Source: Serinicoccus chungangensis
GTDB taxonomy: Bacteria > Actinomycetota > Actinomycetes > Actinomycetales > Dermatophilaceae
Direction: 5' to 3'
DNA: 64,000 bases
NCBI RefSeq assembly: GCF_006337125.1
Contig: NZ_CP040887.1
Span: 310,001 to 374,000, forward strand
Numbering within the stretch: position 1 is the stretch's first letter; each line of letters starts with the position of its first letter. Below are positions 61,862 through 64,000 of this stretch, piece after piece. The notes under the pieces were generated by a model. That model was not told where the DNA came from. It saw only the letters and a program-made list of their open reading frames with translations, and made no database searches. Position numbers and translations under genes: made by a program.

Positions 61862-62512
61862 ATGCCCGTGCCGGACCGGACGACGACGAGGGACCTGTGG
61901 GCGGCGGTGCACGCGGAGCGTGCGGCGCTGGTCGACCAGCTGAGCACGCTCGACGACGAGCAGTGGGCGGCGCCGAGCCTGTGCGGCCGCTGGAGCGTGC
62001 GGGAGGTGGTCGCCCACCTGACCGCCGCGGCCAGCGTGGGGCGGGTGCGGTGGCTGGCCAGCGTGCTCGGTGCGCGTCTCGACTTCGACCTGCACAACCA
62101 GCGGCGCCTGGCCGAGCACCTCGGCACGTCCCCCCAGGACACCCTGGCCGGTCTGCGGCGGGTGGTCACCAGCACCACGGCGGCGTCCGGCCACACCCCG
62201 GCCTGGCTGGGCGAGGTCGTCGTCCACGGCCAGGACATCCGCCGCCCGCTCGGGCTGCCGGTCACGACGCCGCCGGAACGGGCCGAGGCGGTGGCGCGCT
62301 TCTTCGTCTCCCGCGACTTCACGGTCCCCAGCCGGACGACCTCCGCGGGGCTGCGCCTCCGGGCGGACGACGGCGCCCTGGACGTGGGCAGCGGCCCCGA
62401 GGTCGTCGGTCCCACCCTCGCGCTCACCATGGTGCTGGCCGGTCGAGCAGCCTTCCTGGAGGACCTCAGCGGCCCCGGTGTGCCGACCTTGGCCGGGCGC
62501 CTCGCCGGCTGA
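61862..62512 (+). CDS. Maleylpyruvate isomerase/DinB-fold (mycothiol-type) protein
   Basis: 216 residues from the ATG at 61862, inside GAGGTATGCCC. Four-helix DinB/MDMPI N-terminal domain: WAAVHAERAALVDQLSTLDD, QWAAPSLCGRWSVREVVAHL (conserved LCxxWxVxxVxxH, His metal ligand), LGEVVVHGQDIRRPLG (HxxDxRRPLG, second metal site). Members are mycothiol-dependent metalloenzymes; substrate unknown. The C-terminal domain resembles the SCP2-like end (DDGALDVGSGPEV). It converges on the winged-helix gene. Confidence 0.85.
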   Translation: MPVPDRTTTRDLWAAVHAERAALVDQLSTLDDEQWAAPSLCGRWSVREVVAHLTAAASVGRVRWLASVLGARLDFDLHNQRRLAEHLGTSPQDTLAGLRRVVTSTTAASGHTPAWLGEVVVHGQDIRRPLGLPVTTPPERAEAVARFFVSRDFTVPSRTTSAGLRLRADDGALDVGSGPEVVGPTLALTMVLAGRAAFLEDLSGPGVPTLAGRLAG

Positions 62513-62522
62513 TCCGACGGCC

Positions 62523-63587
62523 TCAGGCGGGCAGCTCGCGGGTGAGGCGGGGCAGCGCGCGTTCCACCGGCCCGGGCAGGGCGGTCCCGAAGGCCTCCAC
62601 CGTGACGGGGGCGCCGGCCCGCGTCGGCCGGCGCCACGTGCCGACCGCCCGCCCCGCCCGGACGACCGTGGGCCGGAACACCCCGTTGCCCCCCGGTACC
62701 ACGGCCGCCTCCTCCTCCCGGGTGACCACCGCACGGCGGTCGCCGTAGCCGAGCATCAGCTCGTCGAAGCCGGGCAGCAGCAGCGGGGCGGCCGTCGCCC
62801 GGCGGGCACCGGCATACCGCTCCACGACCGCGGGGTCGACCCAGTGCTCGACCCCGTCGACGTCCAGCACCTCCAGCTCCTCCCGAGCCGCGCCCAGGAC
62901 CGGCCCGAGGTCGCGTCTGAGCAGCTTGGTCCACCACAGGAAGTCGGCCGCCGGCACGGGGCCGTGGCCGCGGACGTAGCGGACGAACCACTCGCGCACG
63001 GCGTCGTCGGGGTCGGGCGTGCGGGAGGAGCTGATCCACTCCTCGGTGAGGACGAACCGCTGCTCGCGGCCCTCGGTCGGGCCCTGGCAGATGATCCCGC
63101 GCAGAGCCAGGTGGAAGAGCGAGTGGTAGCCGCGGCCCCCGTCACCGGGGTGTCCCACGCGTTCCCAGGCGTCCAGCAGCGCGGCGCGGGTGAGCCCGCC
63201 CCCGGCCAGCGCGCTGCGGGCCACGTCCTCGGCCCGGCCCAGCGCGGCCTCGTCCAGCCCCAGCTGCTCGCGGCGCCGGGTGGTCTCCCGGAGGATCTTG
63301 GTCGAGGTGAGCCCCAGCATCCACCGGAGGTCCTCCGCGGGGACGACGAAGAGGGTGCCGCGCATGGGCCAGCTGCGCACGATCTCCCCGGCGTCGTAGG
63401 CCTCCCGGACCTCGGCGAGGCGCCGCGACCGGGTCCGCAGCGCGATCGAGGTGGTGGACCCGGGGTAGTCCTGACCCTGGACGCAGGTGAGGTGACGGAC
63501 GACGTCACCTGGCGTGGCGAGCGGCTCCACCAGGCGCTGGGACAGCAGCCGCATCCGGGCCACGTCGTCGGTCGTCCACCTCGTCAC
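62523..63587 (-). CDS. Winged helix DNA-binding domain-containing protein (AlkZ/YcaQ-like)
   Basis: 354 residues from a GTG at 63587 (VTRWTTDDVARMRLLSQRLV). Family blocks: HLTCVQGQDYPGSTTSIALR (contains the QxQ/QxD motif of HTH_42 DNA glycosylases), VRSWPMRGTLFVVPAEDLRW, LLLPGFDELMLGYGDRRAVV (DE pair) and GGNGVFRPTVVRAGRAVGTW. HTH_42 proteins include AlkZ-type glycosylases that unhook DNA crosslinks. The GTG overlaps the stop of the YdeI-family gene (GTGA), so the two are co-translated. Confidence 0.85.
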   Translation of the reverse strand: MTRWTTDDVARMRLLSQRLVEPLATPGDVVRHLTCVQGQDYPGSTTSIALRTRSRRLAEVREAYDAGEIVRSWPMRGTLFVVPAEDLRWMLGLTSTKILRETTRRREQLGLDEAALGRAEDVARSALAGGGLTRAALLDAWERVGHPGDGGRGYHSLFHLALRGIICQGPTEGREQRFVLTEEWISSSRTPDPDDAVREWFVRYVRGHGPVPAADFLWWTKLLRRDLGPVLGAAREELEVLDVDGVEHWVDPAVVERYAGARRATAAPLLLPGFDELMLGYGDRRAVVTREEEAAVVPGGNGVFRPTVVRAGRAVGTWRRPTRAGAPVTVEAFGTALPGPVERALPRLTRELPA

Positions 63588-64000
63588 GAGCCGGGTGCCC
63601 CTGACGACCCGCCCGCAGCCCGGGCCGCCGCGGCCGCGCGGCCGAGCCAGGAGGGTGGGTCGCCGTAGCGCTGCGGCGGGACGAGGCGGCCGGCCGCGCA
63701 GTCCTTCACGAGCTGACGCAGGCGTGCCGCCCGGGTGGCCTCGCGCTTGGCGCTCGTGACCCAGCCGGTCGCGGTCCTGCGGTAGCCGGGGGTCGCGGAC
63801 TCCCAGAACGCCCACGCCGCCGGGTCGGCGCGCAGCACCCCCTCCTGGTCCGCGTCGAGCGGGTCGGGAGGCTTCTCGAAGGAGTACACGGCGGTCCGTT
63901 CGGCGCTGCGTGCCTCGTAGGCCGCGATGCCGGCGGGGTGCATCCGACCCTCGGCGAGGAGCCGCTCGACGTGGGCCACGTTGACCGCGCTCCAGATGCT
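63584..64000 (-). CDS. YdeI/OmpD-associated family protein (5' end cut by window edge)
   Basis: The reading frame is open through base 64000. Visible 139 residues start SIWSAVNVAHVERLLAEGRM, which is the middle of the YdeI pattern (SxWSxxNVxxVExLxxxGRM), so a GTG at 63979 is not the true start. Then AVYSFEKPPDPLDADQ, WAFWESATPGYRRTATGWV and TSAKREATRAARLRQLVKDC, typical of the DUF1905-adjacent YdeI family. Function is poorly known, with links to bacteriocin or antimicrobial peptide protection. Coupled to the winged-helix gene. Confidence 0.87.
   Translation of the reverse strand, partial: SIWSAVNVAHVERLLAEGRMHPAGIAAYEARSAERTAVYSFEKPPDPLDADQEGVLRADPAAWAFWESATPGYRRTATGWVTSAKREATRAARLRQLVKDCAAGRLVPPQRYGDPPSWLGRAAAAARAAGGSSGAPGS

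Overview
The window is very GC-rich, gene-dense bacterial chromosome. It uses GTG starts freely and has many 4-bp ATGA/GTGA gene overlaps. Together with HAIR-type heat-shock operators, a GTTCACC-type PHO box, an LprG/MFS pair, a DUF3151 gene next to fba and purA, and a mycothiol-type maleylpyruvate isomerase-fold protein, this points to an actinobacterium. I would guess Micrococcales, near Ornithinimicrobium/Serinicoccus/Janibacter, but that is inference. I see no rRNA, tRNA, CRISPR or intact insertion sequence. The content is mostly chromosomal core plus some accessory genes.

Layout. 1-7.3 kb: a cut PAP2 phosphatase, MOSC protein, pyridoxal kinase, a MerR regulator coupled to an isocitrate-lyase-family enzyme and divergent from a DUF4188 gene across a nested operator, a coupled aminotransferase-IV/sulfotransferase pair, and a HAD phosphatase. 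7.3-11.7 kb: dnaK-grpE-dnaJ-hspR behind two HAIR sites; a third HAIR site lies in front of clpB (29.4 kb), so one HspR regulon is visible. 11.9-17.7 kb: an ABC-2 exporter and two two-component systems. 17.8-27.4 kb: methyltransferase, CcdA/thioredoxin lipoprotein pair, threonine dehydratase, an AAA ATPase coupled to an MFS transporter, GNAT, CYTH-CHAD, macro-domain protein and a ZIP transporter. 27.4-29.2 kb: a WXG100-like gene and a large protein with a pre-toxin-like segment. 32-36.4 kb: pstSCAB behind a PHO box, with a long hairpin between pstS and pstC. 36.4-38.9 kb: an LprG-like lipoprotein with a P55-like MFS pump. 39-46.1 kb: RNase H fusion, HhH-GPD glycosylase, MFS, exonuclease III, DUF2231, a Zur-boxed AztD-like lipoprotein, SRPBCC and endonuclease IV. 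46.2-52.2 kb: a secreted LVIVD-type protein, SDR, GH15-like protein, pyrE and a repeat-rich anchored protein. 52.3-57.1 kb: an rRNA/tRNA methyltransferase, a transglutaminase, and the ATP-grasp/alpha-E/transglutaminase operon. 57.2-64 kb: fba, DUF3151, a LuxR-type regulator, purA and several small enzymes, ending in a cut YdeI-family gene.

The most unusual signals are at DNA level. The octamer GTATGCCG (both strands) occurs about 32 times where about 2 are expected, and it falls in all reading frames. A 39-bp palindromic REP-like element is present three times. A 22-bp tandem repeat family sits at two loci. A five-unit array with a 28-bp period lies in the only gene-free stretch over 300 bp (23697-24077). 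The best protein-level candidates are the orphan WXG/pre-toxin pair and the aminotransferase/sulfotransferase pair.
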